A stretch of 64,000 nt of DNA from Pseudoips prasinana (GCA_951640165.1 OX621255.1:7316001-7380000); one strand, 5' to 3'; positions 11,306 to 22,466 are shown, counted from the stretch's first letter. Numbers and translations: made by a program. The notes: a model not told the origin generated them from the letters alone.

Positions 11306-11309
<4 letters not shown>

Positions 11310-11340
<31 letters not shown>

Positions 11341-12360
11341 CTAATAATACCTCCTCTGCTTGTAATGCTTTGCTGTGCCTACACAACAGGGTATCATGTG
11401 TCACTTTTATTAAGGAATGTAAACATCTACTGTAAGACATAATATTAATTAAAATTGTAATATTCGATTGACTCTTTTCTGCGATTGACTACTCTACTGC
11501 TAGCTAGACCAATGAGTCTATAAGTCTTTAACCAACAAGATACCTCTTGTAACTATTAGCTAAATATGAACATAAATATTGATATTTAACTATTTGTTTA
11601 CAGAGATCTATCGGGGATGTTCAATTTAAAATTCAATAATATTGCCCACGCTCTTAGAAGTGTTCAGAGGTGGATATTGGGTAAATTAGCTAACACGGTA
11701 GTATAAAAATATAATACATAGGGTACTCATAATATTACTAGAAACTAAAAAATAAAAATATTTTCTATAGGGTACACTTTTTATCACAAATCTCAAATCT
11801 GCGTTTATAACAAGTTTCATACCTCTAAATCAATTCTGAAATATTTTTTTCCAGTCATCTTCAGACACCTCTGTTTCATATAGTGTATCTTCAGGGGATG
11901 AAAACTGTTCCTCTTCAATAGATTTTTTTCTTCAGTCAATGATAGCCGACCACGCTTAAATTAAATATACCATTGGCAAATGGTTGCTTTTGAAGGGACT
12001 CTTATCCAAAAAAGCCATTTTAAGTATATTGAAAGATTTTTCCGGTTTTAGGCAATATTTAAATTCGTTGAAACTCATGGCGGGAAAATGTACTCAGTGA
12101 GTTTCCATTTTTCATAGAGCCACTATTACACAAAAAGCTCGTATAAAATATGAAGGGAAATTAGAAATTGGAACGTACGAATTTTTACTTATGAATAATT
12201 GTACTTATATGATATATCTATATCTTTTCAGTGTTTCATACAAAAAAGATGATAGTGTAGAAACATTCTGAGTGGCTTGGTATGTTACAAAACTTTCTAG
12301 CCAGATTTAGAATTTACTTAAATTAAACTACTAACTTTGAAACCGGATACCGTATTGATA
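11310..12360. other. AT-rich interval, nothing recognised
   Basis: Starts with an (AT)n run (11310-11338). I see no conserved frame or repeat I can name. Confidence 0.45.
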
Positions 12361-12365
12361 GAGTT

Positions 12366-12625
12366 TACCGTAGCCTAGTTGGTAGTGATCCTGCCTACGA
12401 AGCTGGTGGTCCTGGGTTCGAATCCCGGTAAGTGCAAATATTTGTGTGATGAGCACGAATATTTGTTTCTGAGTCATGGATGTTTTCTATGTATATAAGT
12501 ATTTATCTATCTATATAAGTAAGTATATCGTCGCCTGGTACCCATAGTACAAGCTTTGCTTAGTTTGGGGCTAGGATGATCTGTGTGACATTGTTCCAAT
12601 ATATTATTATATATTATTATTATAT
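12366..12625 (+). repeat. tRNA-derived SINE, family B
   Basis: Head CCGTAGCCTAGTTGGTAGTG (box A) and GGGTTCGAATCCCGG (box B, 12414-12428). The body has GATGAGCACGAATATTTG, CCTGGTACCCATAGTACAAG and GATCTGTGTGACATTGTTCC, then an ATT-rich tail. Four well-matching copies are present in the window (also 22.5, 33.9 and 49.1 kb), which suggests fairly recent activity. Confidence 0.85.
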
Positions 12626-12819
12626 CGTCAATACTTGTTTCACATTGTTGGTCACAGAAAAGTAGAGTTGTGATTATATTTAAAAGAATCATTATTCTAA
12701 AAAATGATTCTTATTGATATATTAACTTTCTTATAAAAGTGTCTCAATAGTAACCAAAATTGCGATAAAGTATTGAAGCGTATGAGGTGTGGTTTGGAAA
12801 ATAATTAAACACAAATCAC

Positions 12820-13720
12820 TATACTCAATAAACTTACAAATTTATTTTAAACAAAAGTATGGTCATGGGTTATAAGCCCGTCATTTATTATGCCCTATGG
12901 AGGTAGGCGCGCCAAGTACTCTCCTGGCTGGCTTCGTCGCTAACGGAGATGTCGCGGAGTTCCAGGAGGATTACGCAGGCCGGAGGATGACCCACAGGGA
13001 TTGGGCTGGTCTGAAGTGTGGCTTCGTCGCTAACGGTGACGGATGTTGAGGTACAGTTGCAATTCGTACTTTGGACCCTCGTAGGCCGAACTTTGGACCC
13101 TGGAATTTACGTCCACTAAATAAAATATTCTTTTAAATCTCAATCCTCTCCTGACTGTGACCGCGTAATGATGATGAGGAAGCGGGAGTACCAATTACGC
13201 ATATGGCGAATGTGTGCAAATGTCACAGGCAGAAGCGGAGTTTACAAATTTAAGTTTGTTATAAAAATGTTATAGAACAATGGTGTGAAGCACCGCACAT
13301 AAAATAAATTTAGTGTAGGCATAAGGCACAATATGAAGTTGACGTGGTATTTGCCACAAGGTCAAATAAAGGTGGCCGGTACACGTTACAATACCCTACT
13401 TGAGTGAGAACTAAATAATAATCAACACTTACTCAATATGGGGTTAACACTGATTGAAATTAACTTGTTAAACTAATAACTATTTGTGAATGAAGATTCA
13501 CTTCAACTTGAAGATGTTACACGACGCGACTAAGAAAAATATGAAGTTTCTTTTTAAGTGAGTGCGTACGTGCTATCGCAATGAGTGCAATCTGAGTCTG
13601 ACCTCCCAACGTTCGCTAAATCCCCGCTCGGCGGCTCACGCTTCCCAACCGGTTTTGCTTAGCGACCGCTCGGCGGCTACCGAACTGGTTTAAAGCGGCG
13701 GAGAATTAATACTAAAATGA
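12820..13720. other. GC-richer block of unknown origin
   Basis: It stands out from AT-rich surroundings. GCTTCGTCGCTAACGG occurs at 12931 and again 90 bases later at 13021, CTTTGGACCCT twice near 13070-13100, and CCGCTCGGCGGCT twice (about 13623 and 13665). There is no long open frame. A minus-strand polyadenylation-like AAATAAATTTG sits at its left edge. It could be a solo LTR or UTR-like part of a transposon, but I could not find convincing LTR termini. Confidence 0.35.
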
Positions 13721-14254
13721 ACTAAGGAGCGTTGAATAGAAATACAACGTTACAGTATTATGAAAATATGAGATATAAGAAGAAAAGAATACCCGAACCA
13801 AACTATTCAAAAACATATAAAGATTTTTATAAATTTTAAGATTTACGGTAAATTGTGTTCCTATAGTTTTGTAACTTTGTTTTTAAGATTCCCGAGTTTT
13901 ATTATTTTATGGATAAATTTGTTAAATGCTATTTGGTTCATGGGTCAGAATGCGCGCATCCTCTTTCAGAATGTCGCAAAATTGATAAAGTGACAACGCG
14001 TCACGTGACCAGAAGGCAGGCATTTATTTTGGTCAATTAATCAGTATTGCTGTCCAGCGTGGTAATAAAAAGATGTATAATATTATGTATGTATAGTATA
14101 TTATTATAGTATAGTATTATTAGTATTTAGTACAAATATAAGTATATATTTATGAACCTTGTACATATGTAATGTATGTATGCAATAACGTTAAACATCT
14201 AATACACACGATAGTACACTTACAACTACCGCCTTTTCAATCTTAATTCTTCTT

Positions 14255-14395
14255 GTCCACCCAACGGTTGTCTGGAAGATATCGCTACAAAGCGATAAGA
14301 CTGCCGATTGTACCTGTATTTTCTTTATTAAGATATTGTGTATTGTGTTTTCTGGTGCAATAAAGTGTACTCTATCTATCTATCTATCTAATGCT
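14255..14395 (+). repeat. LINE 3' end with TCTA microsatellite tail
   Basis: GGTTGTCTGGAAGATATCGC and GCGATAAGACTGCCGATTG, then GCAATAAAGTGTACTCTATC with (TCTA)5 at 14371-14390. The GTCTGGAAGAAATCGC…GCGATAAGACC arrangement recurs at 34.43 kb and, reversed, at 33.3 kb. Confidence 0.55.
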
Positions 14396-14770
14396 GCCAG
14401 TCTCCTGGGCAAGTTCCGCGACAACCACGAGACGGAATTATTGACGCCATTTAGATTAAGTGCAATTTATAATTATGCAATTCCAGTGTACATATTAATT
14501 ATTATTTATAAACTTACAGTTTAAATTTATTCTTAGTTATCAATAAGGTTTTTAAGAGTTAATTTCGGAAACGTATGTATTTATTTTGTTTTTCAATATA
14601 AGTTTTGCACAGAGTTTAAACTCTAACTCCATTCTGAAGAACTGCTGGAAGGCTTTACTGAATGTTGTTCGTAGATGTCTTACGTACAATAATTCGGCTA
14701 GTTTTACTGACATTGGTGTCGGCTTTTAATTTCTATTGTACTAATGTACTATGGATCTAATTGATAAATA

Positions 14771-14960
14771 ATGGTTGAATAAAATATAAAATATATATTA
14801 CCATTATTTTATTATTCTGTTTACTCATTTTTAACACTTTCCACCCTTAAATTAATTATAATTATTTATCATGGATGAATAAAATATAAAATATATTTTA
14901 CCATTATTTTATTATTCTGTTTACTCATTTTTAACACTTTCCACCCTTAAATTAATTTAA
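14771..14960. repeat. 100-bp tandem duplication, two copies
   Basis: ATGGTTGAATAAAATATAAA at 14771 and ATGGATGAATAAAATATAAA at 14871 begin two nearly identical 100-bp units, both ending TTTCCACCCTTAAATTAAT. Few differences, so young or gene-converted. Confidence 0.85.
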
Positions 14961-15780
14961 AGTGAAAGTAAACAATAACTTCTATCATGAGGAATAATTT
15001 AAACCCGACTTATTTACACAATCTCACTGTAGATGGTGTTTGGCACATAAATAGGAAATATTTTTGAAGTATTGAGGTTACTAATTAAATATATTTTAAA
15101 ATTATTACCCTAAATATTTTTAAAATTTTATGTAAGAAATCGAATACCCGAGTACCTTATTTCAAATAGAAAACAAAAACTTATGAACATATATATATTG
15201 TTTTCATCATTATCCATTCTTGAATAAAAAAATATGCGGGGCAATCTTTGGGGTTTGCCGATAGAAGTGAATACATTTTTTTCATTTCTCATACTCTGAA
15301 AGTTGAGTGTTTAATTGATGCGAGTAGCGAGTGGAAGATGCAGATGAAGGTGGGAACCTTTGGGCGGTAAAAATACTCATAGTAATTGCTTCCCTCCGTA
15401 TGGTGGGAATAAATAAAAAAAATTGATCTAAATCTGGTTAGGTAGGGGCTGAAAAAAATATAATATAATTAAGAAAAAATGCTGCGGAAACGTGTATAAA
15501 CGGCCAACGTGAATTAAAAAACAAAAATACCCTATATGAGTCTTACGAATGTTCGATCAGGTCACGTGTCCTGATGCGAGTTTAACATTTTTACCCATCC
15601 CAAAGACGTCTACAACGCTGCCAAAGAAGTTTCCACTTAAAAAATAATAACGTGTCATATTAACCCTACATCAAAGCCTTGTTTGTAGTTTAGCAATTAG
15701 CAGCCGAAATTAAAATAAATAGGAGCCAAAAAGACAACACGGAAGCCGCGTCGTGTTTTGTAATGCGTGTTACAACACTT
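14960..15780. other. Interval without recognised features
   Basis: AT-rich, frequent stops. No repeat family recognised. Confidence 0.4.
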
Positions 15781-15843
15781 GCACTAATTGCCTAAGTAAT
15801 TAAGATGCTCCAAATGGTGCACTTTCTTGTCTTAACTTTACAG

Positions 15844-15919
15844 GATGAGATGGCGAACTGTCACGACCAAGAAAAGATCAGGCGCAGGAGCTCGGTCGCC
15901 CGAGACAACAACAAAATAA
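15844..15919 (+). CDS. Possible terminal coding exon (unrecognised)
   Basis: A pyrimidine-rich tract ending CTTAACTTTACAG (15831-15843) looks like a 3' splice site. It is followed by about 76 bases of clearly GC-richer sequence. One frame from 15845 reads MRWRTVTTKKRSGAGARSPE and TTTK, then TAA exactly where the base composition falls back to AT-rich. Another frame stays open to 16008 (DEMANCHDQEKIRRR…). I do not recognise either product. It could be the last exon of a host gene, an exapted piece of a repeat, or chance. Confidence 0.25.
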
Positions 15920-16129
15920 ATACCATTTTTCACGACCTTTGCACCACTAACCTCTTTTGTCATTATATTCTTATACATGCTCACAGGTTTAGGGTACTTC
16001 TAACGTGATACTAAATTTAAATCTAATACTAAATCCAAATGTCAAGTATCTAGATCACGTAGAGCGTGATGACTTTGCTCTGAAACGCTCCCATAAAAAC
16101 GTCGAAGTTTAAACTGATTTGATGTATCG

Positions 16130-16240
16130 AACAATCTACGTAGTAGTTTCGTAGCACTTCTACGCGCTGTGTCGACCACGCAGCGTTACGAGCGTAGGCT
16201 ACGACTGCTACGAGATTACAGTGTGCGCACTAAAACTAAA
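16130..16240. repeat. TACG-dense patch
   Basis: The motif CTACG or its complement CGTAG recurs about nine times in roughly 110 bp (for example CTACGTAGTAGTTTCGTAGC, GAGCGTAGGCTACGACTGC). The density and self-complementarity look like the end of a DNA transposon, but no boundaries could be set. Confidence 0.35.
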
Positions 16241-16739
16241 TGATGTTTCAAATTATGCATAATTTTGGGGTTTAGTGTGGTTTAGCCTAACTACTTTGCT
16301 TGTAATTTGGTGTAGTGTTATTTTGCGGCAAAGTAAGGAAGTATTTCTCTGTCTGTCTGTCTGTCTTCTTGTCGCTGATAACGGATGTAGGTTTGTATGC
16401 TTTGAAATAAGTAGATATATAAAATGTGAATAGCTTTTTGGTTCATTATGATATGAAATATTTTGTGCTAAATAATCATTAAAACAGTGAATAGAGCTTG
16501 CTTCTTCTTAGTTCAATTAGAATATTTATGCCGTATATGAAACATAGATAAATCGAGAAAAGGTTGGCAAATATTTACTTAAAACATTTTGTTTCACTCA
16601 CAAGTTATCGGAATCTAAAAAGGCCTACTTAAAATAAAATTATTGCTCTCTCATCACAATAGGGCATTCAACTACTGATAGAGATGTTTACGAAAACCTG
16701 TGATATCATAAATGGGCTCGTCTCATAAGATTTATAGGC

Positions 16740-16885
16740 TGGTTACAGACGAAGGAGAATTCAAGTTGTTGAAAAACAGGCTGCGCGCATGCGCCTAGCC
16801 GACCAATGTTGTACTTCGGTGGACAGTGCGTGACGGCTTCGCTGGGTGATGTACCGTCATATATCGATAAAAACTATCGATGTTG
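16740..16885. promoter_or_regulatory. Possible housekeeping-type promoter (NRF1-like, CCAAT, DRE-like)
   Basis: A palindromic GCGCATGCGC (16785-16794, the NRF1 consensus core) is followed by CCAAT (16803-16807) and by TATCGATA (16862-16869, the DRE core of insect promoters) with a second ATCGAT nearby. The patch is CpG-rich against AT-rich flanks. The possible first exon at 17.69 kb lies 0.8 kb downstream. Inference from motifs only. Confidence 0.3.
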
Positions 16886-17371
16886 ATTGTTCCCACTTAT
16901 TTTAAATTGTTTATTAACATTTAATACATAAAACTAATAACATAGTTATATTCATGAAATCAAGAGTGATTTTGCTTTTATAAATTTTAGAATAGTCTTA
17001 GTATGTGCATGTTAAAATTTTGCTAATTGTACGTTAAATCTTAAATTGAAGTAAAGTAAAATACTTTAAAACTTTACTAAGTTGATATAATGCTTGATAT
17101 ATTATTATTTACCTCAAAGTACAAAATAATGTAGATTTACTACAGCGGTAAATATATTTTTTAATAAATGTTTAATCACTCACCGAAATAGCCCTTCTAT
17201 TACCACTCGCTTTTACAGTACTAAAAACCAACTGCCATGAACAATGCAAGGCGTTTATTGCACCGTTTATTAGTTTCGTAAGAGTGCTCTGTATTGTTTT
17301 CGATAGAACATTATTGCGGATAATAAAAGTCGAGGCAAAGGCGCGTCCCTAATGGCAGATTTCACCAAGGT

Positions 17372-17705
17372 TCAGTGTGATAAAATGTTTGGCGCAAGCG
17401 GAGGGAACGTGCCGCTCCATCTCTCCCGCCATCCGCAAATTCAAATTTGGAACCAGAATCAATCTAAAAAAAAAAATAGTGTTGCCGTTCAAAAAAGGAA
17501 TGTGTTATATCTTATTTTTTAATTAGAATTCAACACTTTTTTGTAATTTAAATTCGGATATTTCGCGAAAGTGTAAGTTTAGAACTCAAAAACTATTAGT
17601 TTAATGCATTCTATCTTTTAGTTGGTAAACTAAATAAATAAATTAAATATGTGAAAGTTACCGTTGGGGAACTTGAGTTTGGCAGTTATGGAAGTTTCTC
17701 GTAAG
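17372..17705 (+). CDS. Possible first exon of a host gene
   Basis: An initiator-like TCAGT (17372-17376) lies in a CpG-rich stretch. At 17688 an ATG opens a short frame, MEVSRK, that runs straight into AAG|GTGAGT (17703-17711), a consensus 5' splice donor. The coding part would be only 18 bases with the rest as 5' UTR. No downstream exon could be identified in the window, so the product is unknown. Short ATG-to-donor matches can occur by chance. Confidence 0.22.
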
Positions 17706-17714
17706 GTGAGTAAT

Positions 17715-18245
17715 TTTTTTCATAAATAAGTTTCCTAACTACAAAACGAATGAAGTTGTGTAAGTTTGCGCGTGGGTGGAATAAGAAATTATTTTTCGAT
17801 ATTTCTTTTATGATACTTATTATTTTAATTTATATAAGATATATTACTAATATACGCGTTGTACGTACTGTTCTTCTTTTAAAGTGATATTTCTTGAGGT
17901 GGATTTTAGCTACTTAATTATTTCCTCAAAATACATTTTTATATATTGTGAAAAAATGAGGTCTGAAAAAGAAAATTAAGGACAAATCCTTTTAACGTTA
18001 ACCTATCAGTAAGGGATCAATTTGCTCGGAGCTTCATCAGTCGCCTGTCTCTCATAATTGGTAGAGCGAGTAATTTATTGGATGACTATAATTTTTATAT
18101 TTCTAGAAAATGCAACTATGTAATGTAACTAGGTAGAAATGTACGTGTCATACGTAAGTTTATACCTAGATACCTTATGTACGATGATTTGGATTAGAAC
18201 CTAAGACAAGTCGATAATATCCATAACCATTTTCTAAGGACTAAG
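17715..18245. other. AT-rich interval (intron-like or intergenic)
   Basis: Nothing recognisable. If the first exon above is real, this would be its intron. Confidence 0.3.
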
Positions 18246-18254
18246 ACTATTACT

Positions 18255-18318
18255 TACCGTATGGGTAGTGGTTACCCTAGTGTCAGAGTTGTTCAAGCCG
18301 CCCAGGCCTCTGATATGA
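18255..18318 (-). repeat. 5S-like dispersed repeat, partial
   Basis: TATGGGTAGTGGTTACCCTA, GTGTCAGAGTTGTTCAAGCC and GCCCAGGCCTCTGATATG match the start (plus-strand view) of the copy at 18.65 kb. The rest is cut off at an A-rich junction. Confidence 0.6.
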
Positions 18319-18649
18319 TAAAAAAAAAAATGAAAAGCGTTTATTCTGAATAAATAAGTAGGTATGTTACAAAAATAATACTACTGCCAAAACTGTATAA
18401 CAGTTTGTTGGCAGATGTAGCTCACTGCTTTAAATAATTAAACTAATTGTTGAATCAATACATTCCACCAGACTAAGATAAAAAAAAAACAACTTTAAAC
18501 CTATATTAAACTAATACATTAAATTTATATTATTGTTGACAATTTCCATCAGATATGTTAGTAAACTCTTTTTAAATGTGTTTTTTGTTTTGCACCCATT
18601 TTCTTCAAAAGGAAGATCATTAAAAATCGTCGGTACTACAAAACTTACT

Positions 18650-18885
18650 TATCGTATGGGCAGTGGTTACTCTAGTGTCAGAGTTGGTCAAGCCGCCCAG
18701 TAGGCCTCTGACATGGCTTAACGACTGTTGTCTTATCACTAGAACCGGGACCGACAGCTACATGCCCTTCGAAGCACGGTGACGCTTAGAAATTTTACCA
18801 CTTTGGTGGTCACCCATCTATAGATTGACCACGAGCCTAGTTGCTAAACCTCGCCAATCACTCACGACCCGTTATCTAGCTATGA
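18650..18885 (-). repeat. 5S-like dispersed repeat
   Basis: Contains GTGTCAGAGTTGGTCAAGCC, GCCCAGTAGGCCTCTGACAT and, reversed, GGTCAATCTATAGATGGGTG followed by ACC. The last part resembles the internal promoter (box C) of 5S rRNA. Orientation is given for that 5S-like sense. Four other copies or fragments lie at 18.26, 33.6, 36.8 and 63.7 kb. Confidence 0.6.
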
Positions 18886-19079
18886 TCTTGATAAGAGTGT
18901 CATTATTGTGGAATATGAAAGTACGTTGATTGGTCGAATGGCCCACGTAGAGACACTTGCAAAATCCTAAAAAAACAACCCTGTCATTCATATCCATGTT
19001 AGTAACCTTCTTGATATTCGAAACCCAAAAGGGGGTGCCCTCTGGCGCAATCTGGCGGGTTACTTCGTTTCTTATTTTA

Positions 19080-19190
19080 ACGTCCTTATTTTGACGTCCC
19101 CCAAGGATCTCCACAACAGCCGGTCCTGCGCTGCCCGCATCTAGCGGCTTCCCGCGACCCTTGCAAGATCGTCGGCCCACCTTGTAGGGG
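19080..19190 (-). pseudogene. RTE-like LINE C-terminal remnant
   Basis: On the minus strand GGTGGGCCGACGATCTTGC and CTTGGGGGACGTC belong to the common lepidopteran LINE end (…RW.DD…WG..…). The minus-strand open frame 18872-19180 crosses its boundary and is not a gene. Confidence 0.45.
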
Positions 19191-19203
19191 GCCTTTTTTT
19201 TTT

Positions 19204-19335
19204 GGCATGACTCTACAGTTAGCCTAGGAGGCTTTCACTGCTTCACCGGGCCGTCTAGCAATTAAGCGCCGGGCACCCCCTGTGGGGTTCGAACCTTGAC
19301 TCTGAGCGATTACTGGCGGAGAGAAGGCAGAGATC
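19204..19335 (+). repeat. Dispersed repeat fragment, SINE-like
   Basis: ACTCTACAGTTAGCCTAGGA, GCTTTCACTGCTTCACCGGG and GGGGTTCGAACCTTGACTC. The last is box-B-like. Similar to 3300-3490. Confidence 0.35.
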
Positions 19336-19904
19336 ATCATTTTAGGGAGTTTTGTCCAACTTCCGCTCTACGTTAATGACATGACGCATGTAGGGGGCCT
19401 GCCCACGCTGTACACCAATAGTAAAATCATACAATACAGGAGCATAATAATTAAAAAGTCTACAATTGACGGTCTCAGCACTAACATGTGATCTTTTCCA
19501 GACAACCAAGGCTAGGCTAGCTGTAAACGCCATGTTTATAAACGTACCTGCCTAACTGATAGTCGTTTATTTTTAACAGATTTAAAAAAAAAGGAGGAGG
19601 TTTTCAATTTGACTGTATTTTTCTCATCAAAAGTTATAATTATTATATTCCGCTTATAAGAGGAGCTATAGGAGAGGTAAAGCATAGGGCTTTTTTGTTC
19701 TCTTAATGTCTCCATTGGAGAAGTACCTTTACCTTACAGTATAGGCTTCAGGTGATAAATCTCTTTATTATCTTAAAATTGACGTGATGCCCCATATAGT
19801 GTTTCACCGCTATGTGTGTTGCAATTGGTTACAGTAACTACTTAAAATGGCGCCATATTCTCTTTTCTTGTCAACTCAATTATCCTTATCTATATCAATT
19901 CTAT

Positions 19905-20447
19905 TCTATACATAGAATAAAATCGTAGAAAAGTCAAAACTGTACATTGATTATTTTTTGAAAAGGATAGGTGACGTAAGTGACACTTGGGGCGTAATCC
20001 ACAATCGATATCGAATACAAAAATATAGTTTTTAGGATTTTTGATTTCACAACAAACAATATGTAGCAGCTGTATGTTAGTATTCTTCTTTTTATATCAG
20101 AGGTCGACAAAAGAGCAAGTGGGTCAGCTAATGTTAAGTGACCACCGCCACCCATGGACACTCGCAACACCAGAAGAGTCGCGGTTGACACAGGAGTTGA
20201 GGCGGAGCGTTGCCGGCCTTTAAGAGTCAGCAAACAAGTGTTGCTGACCCCGTCCCCCCTCGATGAGCTCTGGCGACCTTACTCACGCGCAAAACACAAC
20301 ATTAAGTTATTAAGAAATGTCTTCTGTAAGGTGGAGATACTTCCCCAGTCGGGCTGTTCTTTGAGCGAATGACCTCTCTAATTCTGATCTAACATTTACG
20401 GAGTCATTACAAAATCTGCGGACGAATTCGCGGGCATAGCTAGTATA
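19905..20447. repeat. Dispersed GCGGG...CTAGT repeat, itself interrupted
   Basis: Begins AATAAAATCGTAGAAAAGTC and AAAACTGTACATTGATTATT like the copy at 40.98 kb, breaks at about 20040, and resumes at 20400 with CTGCGGACGAATTCGCGGGC and ATAGCTAGT. The interruption is a LINE 3' fragment. Confidence 0.6.
20075..20390 (-). pseudogene. LINE 3' fragment (CR1/Jockey-type end)
   Basis: The minus strand has AAAGGCCGGCAACGC, then CAACTCCTGTG…, GTGTCCATGGGTGGCGGTGG and TCACTTAACATTAGCTGACC, ending in CTGATATAAAAAGAAG. Same order at 34.65 (plus), 37.5 (plus) and 51.1 kb (minus). This is a widespread lepidopteran LINE terminus. Small open frames over it are shadows. Confidence 0.65.
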
Positions 20448-21016
20448 TTATAAAAATTAAATGTAGAGCCTATTTGGTCTAATAAAAATTACTTGTCTAT
20501 ACTTACCCAATATTTAAATATTATTTTATTTTACTCAATACCAATGTTGTCAACTTTAAAAGAAATAAACGCTTATTTTATTTCATCCTTAATTATTAGT
20601 CAACTCATCAGTCTCCTCTCTCAATGTCTCAATATTGGTATTTAGAAAATTAATTAACAGGTCGCTTGAAAGGGGCCTTCAATGGTTTTGAGCCTGGATT
20701 ATTTTCCTTATCTAAACGTTTCCACGAAGTTTCATTAACGCCTTTAAAACCTTCAATAAATGATAATTACCTCTTTTATTATACAACACCTCTTTGGTAT
20801 TATGGTAGCGTGTTAAACCGAAGATATGAACATCTCGAGCTTGAATCACAGTTCAAATCCAGTTTAAGTGCTCCATCTTAAAACATCCCATACGTTTTAT
20901 GGAAGAGAACTTGTATATGACTTACCTTTATTAAAAAAAGTATTAAAAAAATTACTTGAATCCTTGAACGTCCACACTAAAGAAATATATATATGATAAA
21001 ATATATAAATATATCC

Positions 21017-21310
21017 CTATACAGCGGAGCATTATCATCATCATCATTACAGCTAAATAAGTCCACTGCTGGACAAGCCTCCCTCAAGAATCGTCTTGGG
21101 GGGATATGCCATAATCGCCACGCTTGGCAGACGGGTTGGCGATCGCAGTAAGATGGTCATAGTAATCAGAAGGAAGCTGCTGCCCATCCTCTGGTAGATA
21201 TTCCCTCGGGTCGACTTCTACGCCCCCCACGGGATGAGATGGGGTGATGATATTCTGATTCCGATATTTGTCGCCGTCACCACACAGCAGGAGCAGGAGC
21301 ATTATACAAA
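21017..21310 (-). pseudogene. RTE-like LINE 3' end
   Basis: Minus strand: AGGGAGGCTTGTCCAGCAGT, GGACTTATTTAGCTG, then (ATGATG)n, a common RTE-type end in Lepidoptera. The adjoining block (GATATTCCCTCGGGTCGACT, plus strand 21198-21217) recurs at 33.04-33.23 and 49.57-49.66 kb. Confidence 0.6.
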
Positions 21311-21399
21311 CATTAAATTCACTGCCAAGTTTTAAATATTATATGGGTCACATACGAGTAAATATATGTAGTGTAGTAGTGCTGGAATCGAACCACATC

Positions 21400-21830
21400 T
21401 AAGCCTCGCTACTACGTGATTATAATCGACTATCAAATTGGTTGTTTACAATTGTTATTAGATCCTGATATAATAATTTGCAAAATTTAGAGGTTGGCAA
21501 ATAAATCATGTATGTTTCGGGTAGCAACACTGATCAGTGTTTTACCTAAATTAAAAACGATGAAGTTTATCAGTTGGACTAATGTTTTTTTTATATTTGT
21601 ATGAATTTCAATAATTCTTTTCTTTTCTTTTTTGACATTATTTATTTAAGTTTTGACATTTATTTCTATTTTAATGTGGTATTCTAAATTCAAGTATTTT
21701 TTGTATAATGAATTTGTAATGTTAAATTTGCATGCCTAACCGGTAAAATATAGCATAATATCAATAAATTGTAACATCCTATGTATACCTATATTTGCAA
21801 ATAAATTATATTGTATTGTATTGTATTGGA
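21400..21830 (+). repeat. AT-rich interval ending in a LINE-like pentamer tail
   Basis: CAAATAAATTATATTGTATT and three more TGTAT/TATTG units (21798-21830) look like the 3' tail of a LINE. Upstream I recognise no coding remnant. Confidence 0.3.
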
Positions 21831-21834
21831 TGTT

Positions 21835-22460
21835 ACGTAATTTCTGCATTGATTTTACCAATATTAATAATTAGATTTTTATTAAAAGGAAAACCAATTG
21901 GGATGGGCCACCATATATTTTGTTGTAAAAAAATTAAAATGCTAATTATTAGTCCTACTTTTTGTAATATAAAACCTTTCCAATTATTTTCGACCGTTTA
22001 TGCCAAATTACCAAGCTCTGTAGACATAACAATAACATTTGATCACTTCAATATGCAATGAGCGCTAAAGCTTTCAAGAGATGAAAAAATACGTGATACT
22101 AGCCTGAAGCAAAGAACTTAGACTTTCTAGACTTGGTTTCATCCCAATCGTACTGTGAAAGAGAATAGTCACAGCTTTTAAGCTTGTGTGTAAAATTGTG
22201 TAAAATTTTCTTAAGTTTGCAGGAGATGGTTGTTTAAAGCATAGTTTGACAGACACAGTACGAATCTTAAAAGTATGAGTCCTAAAAATAAATAAAGGTG
22301 ACTTTTAAGAGGCAAATAATTAATAATAATAAATAAATATCTTGGGACAACTAACACTCTGTTATCTGATCCTAAACCTGAACAGCAGAACCACAATGCC
22401 AAAGGATGACCGGTAATCATACTTATGTATATATTTCTAAATACATACATATTATAAATA
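21835..22460. other. AT-rich interval, no gene recognised
   Basis: Small open frames on both strands (for example 21795-22061 plus, 22211-22450 minus) have no recognisable motif and overlap each other's antisense. Confidence 0.4.
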
Positions 22461-22466
22461 AACTTT

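Larger units (their letters stand above)
8062..11308. repeat. Tandem duplication, copy 2, carrying a LINE insertion
   Basis: Matches 6250-8050 block by block: SINE head at 8064-8145, the block with AAAGATGCTCTTCCCTGG, the block at 8660-9300 and the end TCTAGAGCCTGAGAAAGG at 11287-11304. An R1-like LINE (9641-11136) splits it. The rearranged SINE head lacks the rest of the SINE seen upstream of copy 1, so the duplication broke within the SINE. Confidence 0.85.
19735..20880 (+). repeat. Repeat unit split by nested insertions
   Basis: Left part (19735-19885, TCAGGTGATAAATCTCTTTA… GTGTGTTGCAATTGGTTAC) and right part (20445-20880, TCTAATAAAAATTACTTGTC… and a decayed tRNA-like head at 20805-20875) are contiguous in the related copy at 23515-23815. 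Everything between 19.89 and 20.45 kb is therefore inserted. Confidence 0.7.

Noticed and set aside
18872..19180. 102-codon minus-strand ORF
   Set aside because: It crosses from a LINE remnant into unrelated sequence. The N-terminal part is the translated RTE-type end.
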